Origin: JAICJC01 sp963757605
Lineage (GTDB): Bacteria; Actinomycetota; Thermoleophilia; Gaiellales; JAICJC01
Direction of reading: 5' to 3'
Length of the DNA stretch: 64,000 nucleotides
Assembly: GCA_963757605.1 (NCBI GenBank)
Contig: CAVWSF010000003.1
Coordinates: 806,001 to 870,000, forward strand
The translations under genes were made by a program, and so were the position numbers. Of the stretch, positions 23,971 through 34,651 are shown one piece after another. Below the pieces are notes generated by a model that had not been told where the DNA came from, did not search any database, and saw only the letters and a list, made by a program, of their open reading frames with translations. Position 1 is the first letter of the stretch; every line of letters begins with the position of its first letter.

Positions 23971-26900
23971 ATGGCGATCTGCCCCAACTGCGGCGAGGAG
24001 AACCCCGACCGCTTCCGCCTCTGCGGCTTCTGCGGCACGCCGCTTCACGCCGCCGAGCCGGCTCGCGAGATCCGAAAGACGGTCACGATCGTCTTCTCGG
24101 ACCTCGTCGGGTCGACGGCGATCGGCGAGCGGCTCGACTCGGAGTCGCTGCGGGCGGTGATGTCGCGCTACTTCGACGTCATGCAGGCCGAGCTCGAACG
24201 CCACGGCGGGACGGTCGAGAAGTTCATCGGCGACGCCGTCATGGCGGTCTTCGGCCTGCCCCACCTGCACGAGGACGACGCCGAGCGGGCCGTCCGCGCC
24301 GCCGCCGGGATGCAGGCCGCTCTCGCCGGACTGAACGCCGAGCTGGAGACGCGCTTCGGCGTCACGCTGCACAACCGCACCGGGGTCAACACCGGCGAGG
24401 TCGTCGCCGGAGACCCGACCGCCGGGCAGCGGCTCGTGACCGGCGACGCCGTGAACGTCGCCGCCAGGCTCGAGCAGGCCGCGGGCCGAAACGAGGTGCT
24501 GATCGGCCCCCTCACCCGCGAGCTGGTCGCCCACGTCACCGACCTCGAGACCGTCGAGCCGCTCGAGCTCAAGGGCAAGTCGGAGCCCATGCCCGCGTTC
24601 CGGCTCCTGGGGGTACGGACGGCGGCGCCCATGGGAACGCCCTCCACGCCGCTCGTCGGCCGCGAGGAGGAGCTCGCGGCGCTCCACGCCGAGCTGGTCG
24701 CCGTCGCCGGCTCGGGGAGCGCCCGGCTCGTCACCATCGAGGCGGTGGCCGGCGCCGGGAAGTCGCGGCTCGTGAGCGAGTTCCTGGCGGCCGTGCCCGA
24801 GGGGACGACCGTCACGCGCGGGCGCTGCCTCTCCTACGGCCAGGGCATCACCTTCTGGCCGGTCGCCGAAGCGCTGCGCGAGCTGGCCGGCATCCTCGAC
24901 GATGATCCCCACGACGTCGCCCGCGCCAAGCTCGACGCCCTCGCCGCCGGCGACCGGGCCGCCTCCGAGCGCGCCGCCGCCGCGGTCGGGCTCACCGACG
25001 CCGCCTACCCGGTCGACGAGCTCTTCTGGGGCCTTCGCCGCGTGCTCGCGCGGATCGCCGCCTCCGGCCCGCTCGTGGTTGCCTTCGAGGACCTGCACTG
25101 GGCCGAGCCCACCATGCTCGACCTGGTCGAGCACCTGGCCGCGACGCCGGCGCCGGTGCTCGTCCTCTGCACGACCCGCGACGAGGTGTCGGGGGACGGC
25201 GACGGCTGGGCCGCCAAGGCCGGCGGAACGGTGATCGAGCTTGACCAGCTCTCGGCCGAGGAGGCCGCCGAGCTGGCGGCGGGCGTCGCCGGCGCAACCG
25301 TTCCCCCGGCGACGCTGCGGACGATCGTCGAGACCGCCGGCGGAAACCCGCTCTTCCTCGAGCAGATGCTCGCGATGCTCCAGGACGCGCCCGGCGGCGA
25401 CGTCGCCGTGCCGCCGACGATCAGCGCGCTTCTCGCAGCGCGCCTCGACCGGCTCGGCGACGCACAGCGCGACGTGGTCGGCACGGCGTCGGTCGTCGGC
25501 CAGATCTTCCCCCAGGCGGCGGTGATCGAGCTCGTGCCCGACTCGCGCCGGCCGGCGGTGCCCGACGACCTCGGCGGGCTCGAGCGGCGCCGGCTGCTGC
25601 AGCCGCACCCGGCGGTGATGACGACCGGCCCGGCCTTCGCGTTCCAGCACATCCTGATCCGCGACGCCGCGTACGCGAGCCTGCTGAAGCGCGAGCGCGC
25701 CCAGCTGCACGAGCGGTTCGTCGAGTGGGCCGATGCCGTGAACGGCGACCGCGCGAGCGAGTACGAGGAGATCCTCGGCTACCACCTGGAGCAGGCCCAC
25801 GGGTACCTGTCGGAGCTCGGGCCGCTCGACGACCGGGGGCGGTCGATTGGGCGGCACGCCTCCGAGCGGCTGCAGGCGGCCGGGCGGCGAGCGTTCGCCC
25901 GCGGTGACATGCCGGCCGCCGCCAACCTGATGCATCGGGCGGCGGCGCTCCTGCCGACGTTCGACCAGGAGCGGCTCGACCTCCTGCCCGACCTGGGCGA
26001 GGCGCTGATGGACGTCGGCGAGTTCGCCGAGGCGCAGAAGGTGCTGCGCGAGGCGATCGCGGCGAGCAACGAGGCCGGCGACCATCGGCTCCGGGCAGAC
26101 GCCGCGCTGGGACTGGCGCTGGTCGAGTTCTACGCCGACCCCCCGCCGGACTGGTCCCAGCGCGCCGAGCGGATCGCCCGCGGCGCCATCCCGGTCTTCG
26201 AGCTGATGGGCGACGACGCCGGCCTGGCGAAGGCGTGGCGCGTCCTCGGGGCCGTCCACGCGACGGCGCTCCACTACGGCCGGGCGGCCGAGGCGGTGGC
26301 GCGCGCGACCGAGCACGCGCGGGCCGCGGGCGACCTCCGCCAGGAGCGGCGGAACGCCTCGTCGTTCGCGGTCGCCGCCGTCTACGGCCCGACGCCCGTG
26401 CCGGAGGCGATCGCCGAGTGCTCGCGGATCGTGGCCGACGCGACCGGCGACCGCCGCACCGAGGGCCTCGTCCTGGGCGCCCTCGCGCACCTCGAGGCGA
26501 TGCGCGGGGAGTTCGACCGGGCCCGGGAGCTCTCGGCCCGCGCCCGCTCGACCCTCGAGGAGCTCGGAAACAGCGTGCTGGCCGCGTCGACATCGCTCGA
26601 GGCCGGGGCGGTCGAGCTCCTCGCAGGGAACCCGGCCGACGCCGAGCACCTGATCCGGCGGGACGTGGCCGAGCTCGAGCGGATGGGCGCCGCCTACCTG
26701 CTCAGCACGACGACCGCCCTCCTCGCCCAGGCCGTCGCCGCCCAGGGCCGCGACGGCGAGGCCGCCGAGCTGGTCGAGGCCGGCCAGCGCCTGACCGGCG
26801 ACGAGGACGTCGATGCGGCGGTGCTGCTGGCGTGCGTGCGGTCGGGCCTCCTCGTCCGCGGCGGCGACGCCGAGGCGGGCGCCGCCGAGGCCCGCCGGGC

Positions 26901-27087
26901 GACGGCCCTTCTCGACGGGGCCGACTCCCCGGTCATCCGAGCCGAGGCGCTCCTCGCGCTCGCGGAAGCCTGCGACGCGGCTGGGGACGCCGCCGCCGCG
27001 TCAGCGGCGCGCGACCGGGTGGCCGGCGAGTGCCGCGCGAAGGGCTATCTGGTCGCGGTCGAGCGCGCGGCCGCGCGAACGGCCTAG
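23971..27087 (+). CDS. zinc-ribbon, class III cyclase, AAA ATPase and TPR regulator
   Basis: A 1038-residue multidomain protein. Residues 1-25 form a zinc ribbon (CPNCGEENPDRFRLCGFCG). Residues 35-215 are a class III adenylate/guanylate cyclase domain with metal-site FSDLVGST, FIGDAVMAVFG and NRTGVNTGEVVAGD. Residues 225-480 are an AAA/STAND ATPase: the Walker A region reads EAVAGAGKSRL, with Ala replacing the first Gly of GxxxxGKS, and Walker B is VVAFEDLHWAEP. The rest (about 560-1038) is TPR-like helices. This architecture is abundant in actinobacteria as a signal-integrating cyclase. The nucleotide made and the ligand sensed are unknown. Confidence 0.88.
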   Translation: MAICPNCGEENPDRFRLCGFCGTPLHAAEPAREIRKTVTIVFSDLVGSTAIGERLDSESLRAVMSRYFDVMQAELERHGGTVEKFIGDAVMAVFGLPHLHEDDAERAVRAAAGMQAALAGLNAELETRFGVTLHNRTGVNTGEVVAGDPTAGQRLVTGDAVNVAARLEQAAGRNEVLIGPLTRELVAHVTDLETVEPLELKGKSEPMPAFRLLGVRTAAPMGTPSTPLVGREEELAALHAELVAVAGSGSARLVTIEAVAGAGKSRLVSEFLAAVPEGTTVTRGRCLSYGQGITFWPVAEALRELAGILDDDPHDVARAKLDALAAGDRAASERAAAAVGLTDAAYPVDELFWGLRRVLARIAASGPLVVAFEDLHWAEPTMLDLVEHLAATPAPVLVLCTTRDEVSGDGDGWAAKAGGTVIELDQLSAEEAAELAAGVAGATVPPATLRTIVETAGGNPLFLEQMLAMLQDAPGGDVAVPPTISALLAARLDRLGDAQRDVVGTASVVGQIFPQAAVIELVPDSRRPAVPDDLGGLERRRLLQPHPAVMTTGPAFAFQHILIRDAAYASLLKRERAQLHERFVEWADAVNGDRASEYEEILGYHLEQAHGYLSELGPLDDRGRSIGRHASERLQAAGRRAFARGDMPAAANLMHRAAALLPTFDQERLDLLPDLGEALMDVGEFAEAQKVLREAIAASNEAGDHRLRADAALGLALVEFYADPPPDWSQRAERIARGAIPVFELMGDDAGLAKAWRVLGAVHATALHYGRAAEAVARATEHARAAGDLRQERRNASSFAVAAVYGPTPVPEAIAECSRIVADATGDRRTEGLVLGALAHLEAMRGEFDRARELSARARSTLEELGNSVLAASTSLEAGAVELLAGNPADAEHLIRRDVAELERMGAAYLLSTTTALLAQAVAAQGRDGEAAELVEAGQRLTGDEDVDAAVLLACVRSGLLVRGGDAEAGAAEARRATALLDGADSPVIRAEALLALAEACDAAGDAAAASAARDRVAGECRAKGYLVAVERAAARTA

Positions 27088-27095
27088 GTCGAGGT

Positions 27096-27998
27096 CTAGG
27101 GCCGCCAGCGGCCGTTGGTCGACGAGAGGACGACGATCTGGACGTCGCCCTTCTTGAGCTTCTTGCGGCTCACCACGCAGGGGTCGGGCGACGCCGTGCC
27201 CGAGTAGCCGGTGCAGTTCGGCACCGCCACGCTGTCGTGGAACATCGGGATCTTCTTGACCTTCAGGTGCTTCGGGATCTCGGACTTGTCGAGCACGAAG
27301 ACGAACCGCAGCGGGTTCCCCGGGGAGAACGTCTGGCCGATCGTGATCGTCGAGACCTGGCCGAAGCACGGCTTGTAGGGCTCGCAGAACTCGCCCGGCG
27401 CCGCGTCGTCCTCGGAGAGCGACGTCTGCGTCCCGATGTCCGTGGCCGGGACGTCGGCCGTGGTGACCTGCGGGTTGGCCGGCGTCGCGCCGCTGCCAGG
27501 GTCGGTCGTCACGGTGTCGCCCTGCGGCAGCACCCACTCGGAGAGCGCGTCGGGCGACTGCGGGACGACGGCGAGTGACGTGGCCGGGAACTGCGGATCC
27601 TCCTGCCCGGCCTGCCAGTGCGCGGTCGAGGCGATCGAGCCGGGCGACCCCGGCACCGTCACGAGCACCGTGAGCTCGATGTGGCCGCCCGGGTCGGCGG
27701 CGCCGAACTTGCACTCGACGGTGTGACCGTGCTCGAGAACGCAGTCGTTCTCGCTCGGGAAGGCGGCGATGAAGGATCCGGAGGGGATCTCCATCCGCAC
27801 CTCGATGTCGTGCAGGACGACCGCGCCCGTGTTGTCGAACGTCGTGGTCAGCGCGGCCGAGGTGCCGACCGTCACGGGATCGGGAGCGCCCGTCAGCGCC
27901 GTCGTGTAGCTCGCGACGCCGGAGCCGGCCGCAGCAGGCGCAGCAATCGCTCCCGCGACGAGCGCCGCGAGGAGGATGATCGGCCACCGTAGACGCAT
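27096..27998 (-). CDS. secreted protein with DUF11-like beta-sandwich domain
   Basis: A 300-residue exported protein. The signal peptide is RWPIILLAALVAGAIAAPAAAGS. A domain of the DUF11/CARDB type follows (residues about 30-135: DPVTVGTSAALTTTFDNTGA, then HDIEVRMEIPSGSF). The C-terminal half has Cys pairs (CEPYKPCFG; CTGYSGTASPDPC) and beta-rich sequence ending VQIVVLSSTNGRWRP. It probably sits on or outside the cell wall. No catalytic motif seen. It converges on the cyclase gene with an 8-bp gap. Confidence 0.7.
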   Translation of the reverse strand: MRLRWPIILLAALVAGAIAAPAAAGSGVASYTTALTGAPDPVTVGTSAALTTTFDNTGAVVLHDIEVRMEIPSGSFIAAFPSENDCVLEHGHTVECKFGAADPGGHIELTVLVTVPGSPGSIASTAHWQAGQEDPQFPATSLAVVPQSPDALSEWVLPQGDTVTTDPGSGATPANPQVTTADVPATDIGTQTSLSEDDAAPGEFCEPYKPCFGQVSTITIGQTFSPGNPLRFVFVLDKSEIPKHLKVKKIPMFHDSVAVPNCTGYSGTASPDPCVVSRKKLKKGDVQIVVLSSTNGRWRP

Positions 27999-28030
27999 CG
28001 CCTGGATGCTCGCACGCCAACCGGAATCCG

Positions 28031-29971
<1,941 letters not shown>

Positions 29972-29978
29972 CGACCCG

Positions 29979-29984
29979 AGTCTA
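29979..29984 (-). promoter_or_regulatory. putative -10 box of a leaderless ftsH promoter
   Basis: On the minus strand TAGACT is followed by 7 nt and the ATG of ftsH at 29971, with no ribosome-binding site. It lies in the 10-bp gap after the GntR gene. Confidence 0.45.
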
Positions 29985-30656
29985 TCGATCGAGCGTCGGG
30001 CGATCCTCGATGCGCTCGGCGGCCGCCTGGATATGTGCGCGCATCGCGTCGACGGCCGCGTCGGCGTCGCCGGCACGGATGATCTCGATGAGGTCGCGGT
30101 GGTTCATCGCGTGCGCAACGAGCTCGTCCGGCGAGAGCGTTTGGATCGTCGCCCGCAGGAAGCTGTTGATGCGGCCGCGCAGGTGCGAGGCGATCTCGAT
30201 CAGGATCGAGTGGTCGGCCTGCCGCCACAGGCGCTCATGGAAGCGGTGGTCGAGGTCGAGCACGGCGGCAGCGTCGCCGCGCTCCGCGGCCGACACCATG
30301 CGGTCGGTCAGGCGCAGGAGGTCGCGCTCGAGCCGCAGAGTCCATCGCTCGGCGCAGCGCCGCACCACGAACCCCTCGAGCAGGACGCGCATGCTCGACA
30401 CCTCCGCGATGCCCTTCTGCGACAGCTCCGCCACGCGGGCGCCGCGGCGCGGGAGCCGGACGACGAGGCCCTCGTCCTCGAGCTTCGTCAGCGCCTCGCG
30501 CACCGGGATGTGGCTGACGCCGAGCCGGTCCGACAACGTGCGTTCGACGAGCCGCTGCCCGGGCGCGTACTCGCCGTTATGGATCCCCTCGCGCAACCGA
30601 TCCGCGACCGCATCGGCCAGGCTTTGATCTGGAAGGGGCTGGATCGGCGACGGCAT
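29982..30656 (-). CDS. GntR-family regulator, FCD (FadR-type) subfamily
   Basis: A 224-residue regulator. The winged HTH spans LADAVADRLREGIHNGEYAP to REALTKLEDEGLVVRLPRRG (residues 12-70). The C-terminal FCD domain (75-220) has metal-ligand positions LDLDHRFHERLW (Asp and His) and HRDLIEIIRAGD. Such regulators sense organic acids or sugars. It lies between the TIR-KAP gene and ftsH, all on the minus strand; no obvious target gene is adjacent. TATCCGATA in the 54-bp region upstream is a possible half-operator only. Confidence 0.85.
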   Translation of the reverse strand: MPSPIQPLPDQSLADAVADRLREGIHNGEYAPGQRLVERTLSDRLGVSHIPVREALTKLEDEGLVVRLPRRGARVAELSQKGIAEVSSMRVLLEGFVVRRCAERWTLRLERDLLRLTDRMVSAAERGDAAAVLDLDHRFHERLWRQADHSILIEIASHLRGRINSFLRATIQTLSPDELVAHAMNHRDLIEIIRAGDADAAVDAMRAHIQAAAERIEDRPTLDR

Positions 30657-30710
30657 CGGACTGCCAGTTGCAGACGCTATCCGATATGTAACCGCGAAGC
30701 GACCAGGCCG

Positions 30711-33104
30711 TCACGCGCTGATGCAGAGGCGAATCGAATCGGGGTCGAGCTTGACCTCCACGCCCTCCGCGGCGCCGCGCACGACGGCACAGACCTCCGG
30801 ATCGGTGACGAGCGGCGAGATGTCTGCGGGGAACCCGTCGGCTCCCGCCGGGGAACCGTGGAACCGGCTCGCCTGGCCGGGGTGCGCGGCAAGGTACTCC
30901 GCCAGCGGCGGCCAGCGCAGGCTCAGGATCGTCCAGAGCGCCGTGCGCTGCTGCGCCGGCTTGTCACCCCCGAGCGTGTGACGGTTCAGAAGCTCGATCC
31001 CCCGCGCCAGGCCGTACGCATTCACGAGCCGCTTCATCGCGCGCGGGTTCGCGTCGAGGAGCGGCCGAAACGGATGGAGCACATGCTCCGCCGAGCGCTC
31101 GAGCTTCGGTGACGCGAGCTGGATCGCCGCCGCCTCGACGCGCGCCCGCTGCTCGGCGGGAGTCCCACCAGGGTTCTGGAGCAGCGCGTCGCGCACCTGC
31201 TCCTCGGTCTCGAACGACGCGAACTCCTTCGTGGCCGCAGCGCGCGCTGCGCTCAACGCGTCTCGGTCCTCGGCCTCCGGACGGCGGATGAGGTGGCGCC
31301 AGTACTGATCTCTCGTTTGCGCGCTCATCACCGGGACCGGCACGGTGAGCTGGAACGTCTTCTCGAGGAACAGATACCCGAGTGGACGTCCAGGCTCGTC
31401 GAACGTGCTCTGGAACGCGCTGTACTCGTTTGTATAGCTGGTGGCGAGCCACTCGCGGTCGGCGGCCACGACGTACGCGACAGGGACGTCCCGAAAGAGC
31501 GTCTGAATGCCTTCGAGCAGTTCGACGGCATATGGGGGCTTGCACCGATCGAGGTCGTCGATCAGGATCGCGACGGGGGTGGGCCCAAACCAGTCGACGA
31601 GATCGGCGAAGTGGCGGCGCACCGTATCCATCGGATCGCGTGCGTGCTCGATGTACACGCGCGCACCACGGGCCGACGTCATCATGAGCCATCGGCCGAC
31701 TCCGTGTGCGACGCCCCACACGGTGAGAAGCGGCGTGAGGATCGCGGCCGCTCCAAACACCAAGGCCTTGAGCGTTTCCCCTGAGAGGAGCCGACCGCTC
31801 GACAGCGCGTCGAACGACCCCACTCGCCAGGAGACGACGAGGATCAACGCCGCCGCAGCGATCATGAGAATGCCCTGCCAGCTTCCCCGGAGCCGCCACA
31901 GCCATTCCCGGCAGCGGAACGTGACCGCCCGCCGCCAGGACACGCGCTCGAGCTCCTGGGCACCCTGCTCGTAGAGACACGTCAGGAGCCACCACCACGG
32001 CGGCGCCAGGCGCTGGTGCTGCCAGGCGTTGAACGTGACGACGACCCATGGCTCCGGCTCGGACCGAAGCTCGGCGCGAAGGAAGTTGAGCAGCGACGTC
32101 TTGCCGACGCCCCACGGGCCGTGAACGTGGACGAGGAACGACCGTCCGCGCGGGAACTCCGGGTCGTCGGCGCCCGGCACCGTCACCCGCTCGCTGGCGC
32201 GCGTATCCCGGATCCGGCGCGCAAGGATCCGCGCGATCCCCTCCCGGTTCAGCTCGTCGATCGTCGCCGGGTTGTCGGTGTGTGTCGGCACGGTCTCCTC
32301 GGGCGCCTCGGGCGCCGTGAGGAAGAGCGCCGCGAGCGGCTCGCGGATCTCGCGCTCCACGGCTCCGAGGAACCCCCCGTGCGTCAGCTGCTCTCGAAGC
32401 CCGGCGTCGAGGCGAGCCAGGCCGACGATCAGGAGGCGCCCGTGGATCTCCTTCACGTCGTCGGTCAGGAGCGCACGTACGCGGTCGATCCAGGCGGAGG
32501 GGGTGGCCCGGTCCCCGCGATCGGCGTCGAGCGTCACGCGCATCCGCTCCCCGTACTCGGGGTGCAGCTCCATCAGGGCCAGGACGAAGGCAGCCGCGGT
32601 CACCTCTCCGCTCAGCCGCCCTGCTGCCGCATCCACCGACGGCGTGGTGGGCACGCCGGTCGGGACGTCGGGCGGGCTGTTCGGCGACCAGAGGAGCCCG
32701 AGGATCTGGTCTCCGGCCCCGGTGACGCCGGCGCGCAGGTCGACCCACTGCCGCACCGCAAGGTCGGAAGGTAACGCGGAAGCCGGGAAGTCCGGTGGGA
32801 CGCCGGGCAGGAGCGCCGCGGCGTACCGAACGTCCGGATCCGACGCCGCGCGTGCCGTTGCGAAGCCGAGCTCCTGAAGCTGCCCCGGCTGCAGGCCGGT
32901 GGGCCCGACGCAGATGAGCACGAGCTTGGCCCGGGCCAGCGCGTCAGTGATGGCCGGCTGCCACGGCTCGCTCGGCGACAGGGAGGTTTCGTCGCGCCAG
33001 ATGACGAGGCCGACGGCCTCCAGCTCCCGCTGCAGCTCCGCGACGAGGTCACGGTCGCGGCGGGAGTACGAGAGGAACACGTCCAAGCCGGGCTCGGCCG
33101 TCAT
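30711..33104 (-). CDS. TIR-KAP P-loop NTPase fusion, candidate anti-phage effector
   Basis: A 797-residue protein joining two immunity-type modules. Residues 6-140 are a TIR domain: DVFLSYSRRD, GLVIWRDETSLSPSEPW, AKLVLICVGP, and QLQELGFA with Glu78 at the expected NADase catalytic position. Residues 285-720 are a KAP NTPase: HVHGPWGVGKTSLLNF (Walker A, 329-336), FNAWQHQ, two membrane helices inserted near 411-427 and 447-470, VAILIDDLDRCKP (Walker B, 511-519) and KRLVNAY (691-697). KAP proteins are membrane-anchored STAND-like ATPases, some known in phage exclusion. The expected action is sensing followed by NAD+ breakdown; this is inference. It lies last in an operon after three tiny ORFs, 11 bp after the nearest. 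Confidence 0.85.
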   Translation of the reverse strand: MTAEPGLDVFLSYSRRDRDLVAELQRELEAVGLVIWRDETSLSPSEPWQPAITDALARAKLVLICVGPTGLQPGQLQELGFATARAASDPDVRYAAALLPGVPPDFPASALPSDLAVRQWVDLRAGVTGAGDQILGLLWSPNSPPDVPTGVPTTPSVDAAAGRLSGEVTAAAFVLALMELHPEYGERMRVTLDADRGDRATPSAWIDRVRALLTDDVKEIHGRLLIVGLARLDAGLREQLTHGGFLGAVEREIREPLAALFLTAPEAPEETVPTHTDNPATIDELNREGIARILARRIRDTRASERVTVPGADDPEFPRGRSFLVHVHGPWGVGKTSLLNFLRAELRSEPEPWVVVTFNAWQHQRLAPPWWWLLTCLYEQGAQELERVSWRRAVTFRCREWLWRLRGSWQGILMIAAAALILVVSWRVGSFDALSSGRLLSGETLKALVFGAAAILTPLLTVWGVAHGVGRWLMMTSARGARVYIEHARDPMDTVRRHFADLVDWFGPTPVAILIDDLDRCKPPYAVELLEGIQTLFRDVPVAYVVAADREWLATSYTNEYSAFQSTFDEPGRPLGYLFLEKTFQLTVPVPVMSAQTRDQYWRHLIRRPEAEDRDALSAARAAATKEFASFETEEQVRDALLQNPGGTPAEQRARVEAAAIQLASPKLERSAEHVLHPFRPLLDANPRAMKRLVNAYGLARGIELLNRHTLGGDKPAQQRTALWTILSLRWPPLAEYLAAHPGQASRFHGSPAGADGFPADISPLVTDPEVCAVVRGAAEGVEVKLDPDSIRLCISA

Positions 33105-33115
33105 GACACCCGCTT

Positions 33116-33265
33116 CTACTCCTCGTCGGCACGTGTGTCAACGGGCACAGCAGCTCGCCGCCGCCGCGGGCGGCCCTCCAGCAAGCCATCCGCGGCGGCG
33201 ACGTGCATCGGTTCTTCCGCCAAGAGCGCCCCGTGGACTTCAGGGGGAGCGCGCTCCCTGCTCAT
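33116..33265 (-). CDS. small acidic-basic ORF coupled to TIR-KAP gene
   Basis: A 49-residue ORF starting MSRERAPPEVHGALLAEEP and ending RADEE. ATG overlaps the stop of the preceding small ORF (ATGA) and is preceded by CAGGAGGCAGC, a strong ribosome site. Its final codons (GACGAGGAG) supply the ribosome site for the TIR-KAP start at 33104. A central RPRRRRR patch stands out. No family recognised. Tight coupling suggests that it is expressed with the TIR-KAP protein and may be a regulator or partner. Confidence 0.5.
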   Translation of the reverse strand: MSRERAPPEVHGALLAEEPMHVAAADGLLEGRPRRRRAAVPVDTRADEE

Positions 33266-33438
33266 GCTGCCTCCTGGGGGACGCTGGACCGGCGAGTCAG
33301 CCGGCGCCGCTCGCGCTCGCGGCGCAGGTCGCGCGTGCTCGCCGCTGTGCGACGAAGCTCCTCCTGCCTTGCGCGCTCCAGGAGCTCCGCCAGATAGGCG
33401 GTTGCCAGGGCGACGCGGACATCAGGGTGCGTATTCAT
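33262..33438 (-). CDS. small helical basic protein in TIR-KAP operon
   Basis: A 58-residue ORF, MNTHPDVRVALATAYLAELLE at its start (listed to its first 19 residues: MNTHPDVRVALATAYLAEL), then an Arg/Glu-rich helix. GAGAGGAGGTG 6 nt before ATG is one of the best ribosome sites in the window, which favours this ATG over GTG 33447. Predicted to be one long amphipathic helix with a basic C-terminus. Small actinobacterial proteins beginning with a similar M-N-x-H-P pattern occur, but no function is known to me. Confidence 0.55.
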   Translation of the reverse strand: MNTHPDVRVALATAYLAELLERARQEELRRTAASTRDLRRERERRRLTRRSSVPQEAA

Positions 33439-33581
33439 ATCGTTCACCTCCTCTCTCAGGTTGTTACGTAACGCAGAAACGTGGACATGCAGCGGCCTCC
33501 CGTGTCGGGATGTGGAGTTAACGAACAGCGCGGCCGCGAGGGGCCGGGGACTGACGTTACGCCGGGTGGAGCGCTAGGGCT

Positions 33582-33683
33582 CTACGCCGCGACGTGTGCG
33601 TAAATCGCCCGCGTCGCTCCGGCCGGACGGCCGGTGCACCCGAAGAGGCCAAACGTCATATCCGCACTGAGCATCAGATTCAC
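33582..33683 (-). CDS. 33-residue ORF leading the TIR-KAP operon
   Basis: GTG 33683 reads MNLMLSADMTFGLFGCTGRP and ends ATRAIYAHVAA. GGAAAGGAGG lies 7 nt before the GTG, and a canonical promoter lies at 33733-33761. It could be a leader peptide or a tiny protein; one Cys, no family. The following 140 bp (33439-33581) contain a perfect palindrome GTTACGTAAC at 33463-33472 and no other gene. Confidence 0.45.
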   Translation of the reverse strand: MNLMLSADMTFGLFGCTGRPAGATRAIYAHVAA

Positions 33684-33732
33684 GACATTGCCTCCTTTCC
33701 GGGTGGTGGGACGCTGACTACTACGCTGGCCC

Positions 33733-33761
33733 AAAATACCACGACTTCGGGAACGTCGCAA
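33733..33761 (-). promoter_or_regulatory. sigma-70-type promoter of the TIR-KAP operon
   Basis: On the minus strand TTGCGA and TATTTT are spaced by exactly 17 bp, in a locally A/T-rich stretch directly behind the dapA-like stop. It reads toward the small ORFs and the TIR-KAP gene. Confidence 0.6.
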
Positions 33762-33762
33762 G

Positions 33763-34611
33763 TTATTTAACAAACGTCGCGTCGACGAGTGCGCGAACGT
33801 CTGCGAAGCCGTCGGCGTCGAGGCCGTCGAGGGGTGCGCGGACGTCGGTCGAGACGGGCACGCCGCGGGCGGCAAGGGCGGCCTTCAAGGCCGCCTGGAA
33901 GGGGTGGCGCTCGACGGCGTCGCGCAGCTCCCTGAGCCGGGTGGCACCTGCGTCGTCGGGCGCGTCAACCACGGCGCGCACGATCTCCGGGAACGCGGCG
34001 GCGAGGCCCGACACGGAGCCGGCGGCGCCGGCCGCCATGCCCTGCGGGATGAGCGGCTCGGAGCCGACGAAGACCGGCAACCCGAGCTCGAGGTACGGGG
34101 CCACCCGGTCGAAGGGCGCCTCCGACACCTTGAGCCCCGCCAGGTTCCCGACCCGCTCGCGCAGGCGCTCGACGACGGAGATCTCGAGCGAGTAGCCGCT
34201 GCGCGCCGCGAAGGCGTAGGGATAGAACGGCACCGGGTCGCATGCGCCGGCGGCCGCAGCCAGGTGGGCGAGCACGGCGTCGGGGCCGAACGGGTAGTAC
34301 GGCGGCGGGATGACCGCCACGCCGTCGGCGCCGATCGACGCCGCGTGCGCGGCCAGGGCGACCGTGTCGGCGGTGGACTGGGCGCCGCAGTGGATGATGA
34401 GCGTGCCGTCGCAGGCGTCGCGGAAGACCTTCGCGGCCCGCATCCGCTCCTCCAGCGAGAGCAGCACGCCCTCCCCGGTCGTCCCCAGCGCGAAGATCCC
34501 GTCCACGCCGCCCTCGGCGAGGAAGGCGGCCATCGGGGCGATGGCGTCCTCGTCCAGGGCGGCGCCGCCGTCGCGAAGCGGTGTCACGGACGCGGCGAGC
34601 AGCATCGGCAT
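33763..34611 (-). CDS. dihydrodipicolinate synthase/N-acetylneuraminate lyase family protein
   Basis: A 282-residue class I aldolase of the DapA/NanA family. GIFALGTTGEGVLLSLEER holds the substrate-carboxylate loop (TTGEG), FYPYAFAARSGYSL the conserved Tyr, and LAGLKVSEAPF the Schiff-base lysine near residue 160. It condenses or splits pyruvate and an aldehyde. Whether it serves lysine synthesis or sugar-acid breakdown cannot be told; isolation from other lys genes favours catabolism. A TAGGAT box lies 8 nt before ATG 34611, a leaderless-type promoter. Confidence 0.85.
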   Translation of the reverse strand: MPMLLAASVTPLRDGGAALDEDAIAPMAAFLAEGGVDGIFALGTTGEGVLLSLEERMRAAKVFRDACDGTLIIHCGAQSTADTVALAAHAASIGADGVAVIPPPYYPFGPDAVLAHLAAAAGACDPVPFYPYAFAARSGYSLEISVVERLRERVGNLAGLKVSEAPFDRVAPYLELGLPVFVGSEPLIPQGMAAGAAGSVSGLAAAFPEIVRAVVDAPDDAGATRLRELRDAVERHPFQAALKAALAARGVPVSTDVRAPLDGLDADGFADVRALVDATFVK

Positions 34612-34651
34612 CGCGGGCGATCCTATCTACCCGGGCCGATGCGGCGCGCTG

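Noticed and set aside
22279..26649. Very long open frame (about 1450 codons) on the minus strand opposite the MFS and cyclase genes
   Set aside because: Composition is the Arg/Gly/Asp-rich mirror of GC-rich coding DNA with no domain; the plus-strand genes carry intact motifs.
30657..30710. GntR operator (TATCCGATA) upstream of the regulator at 30656
   Set aside because: Only a single short imperfect palindrome without a second copy at any other promoter.
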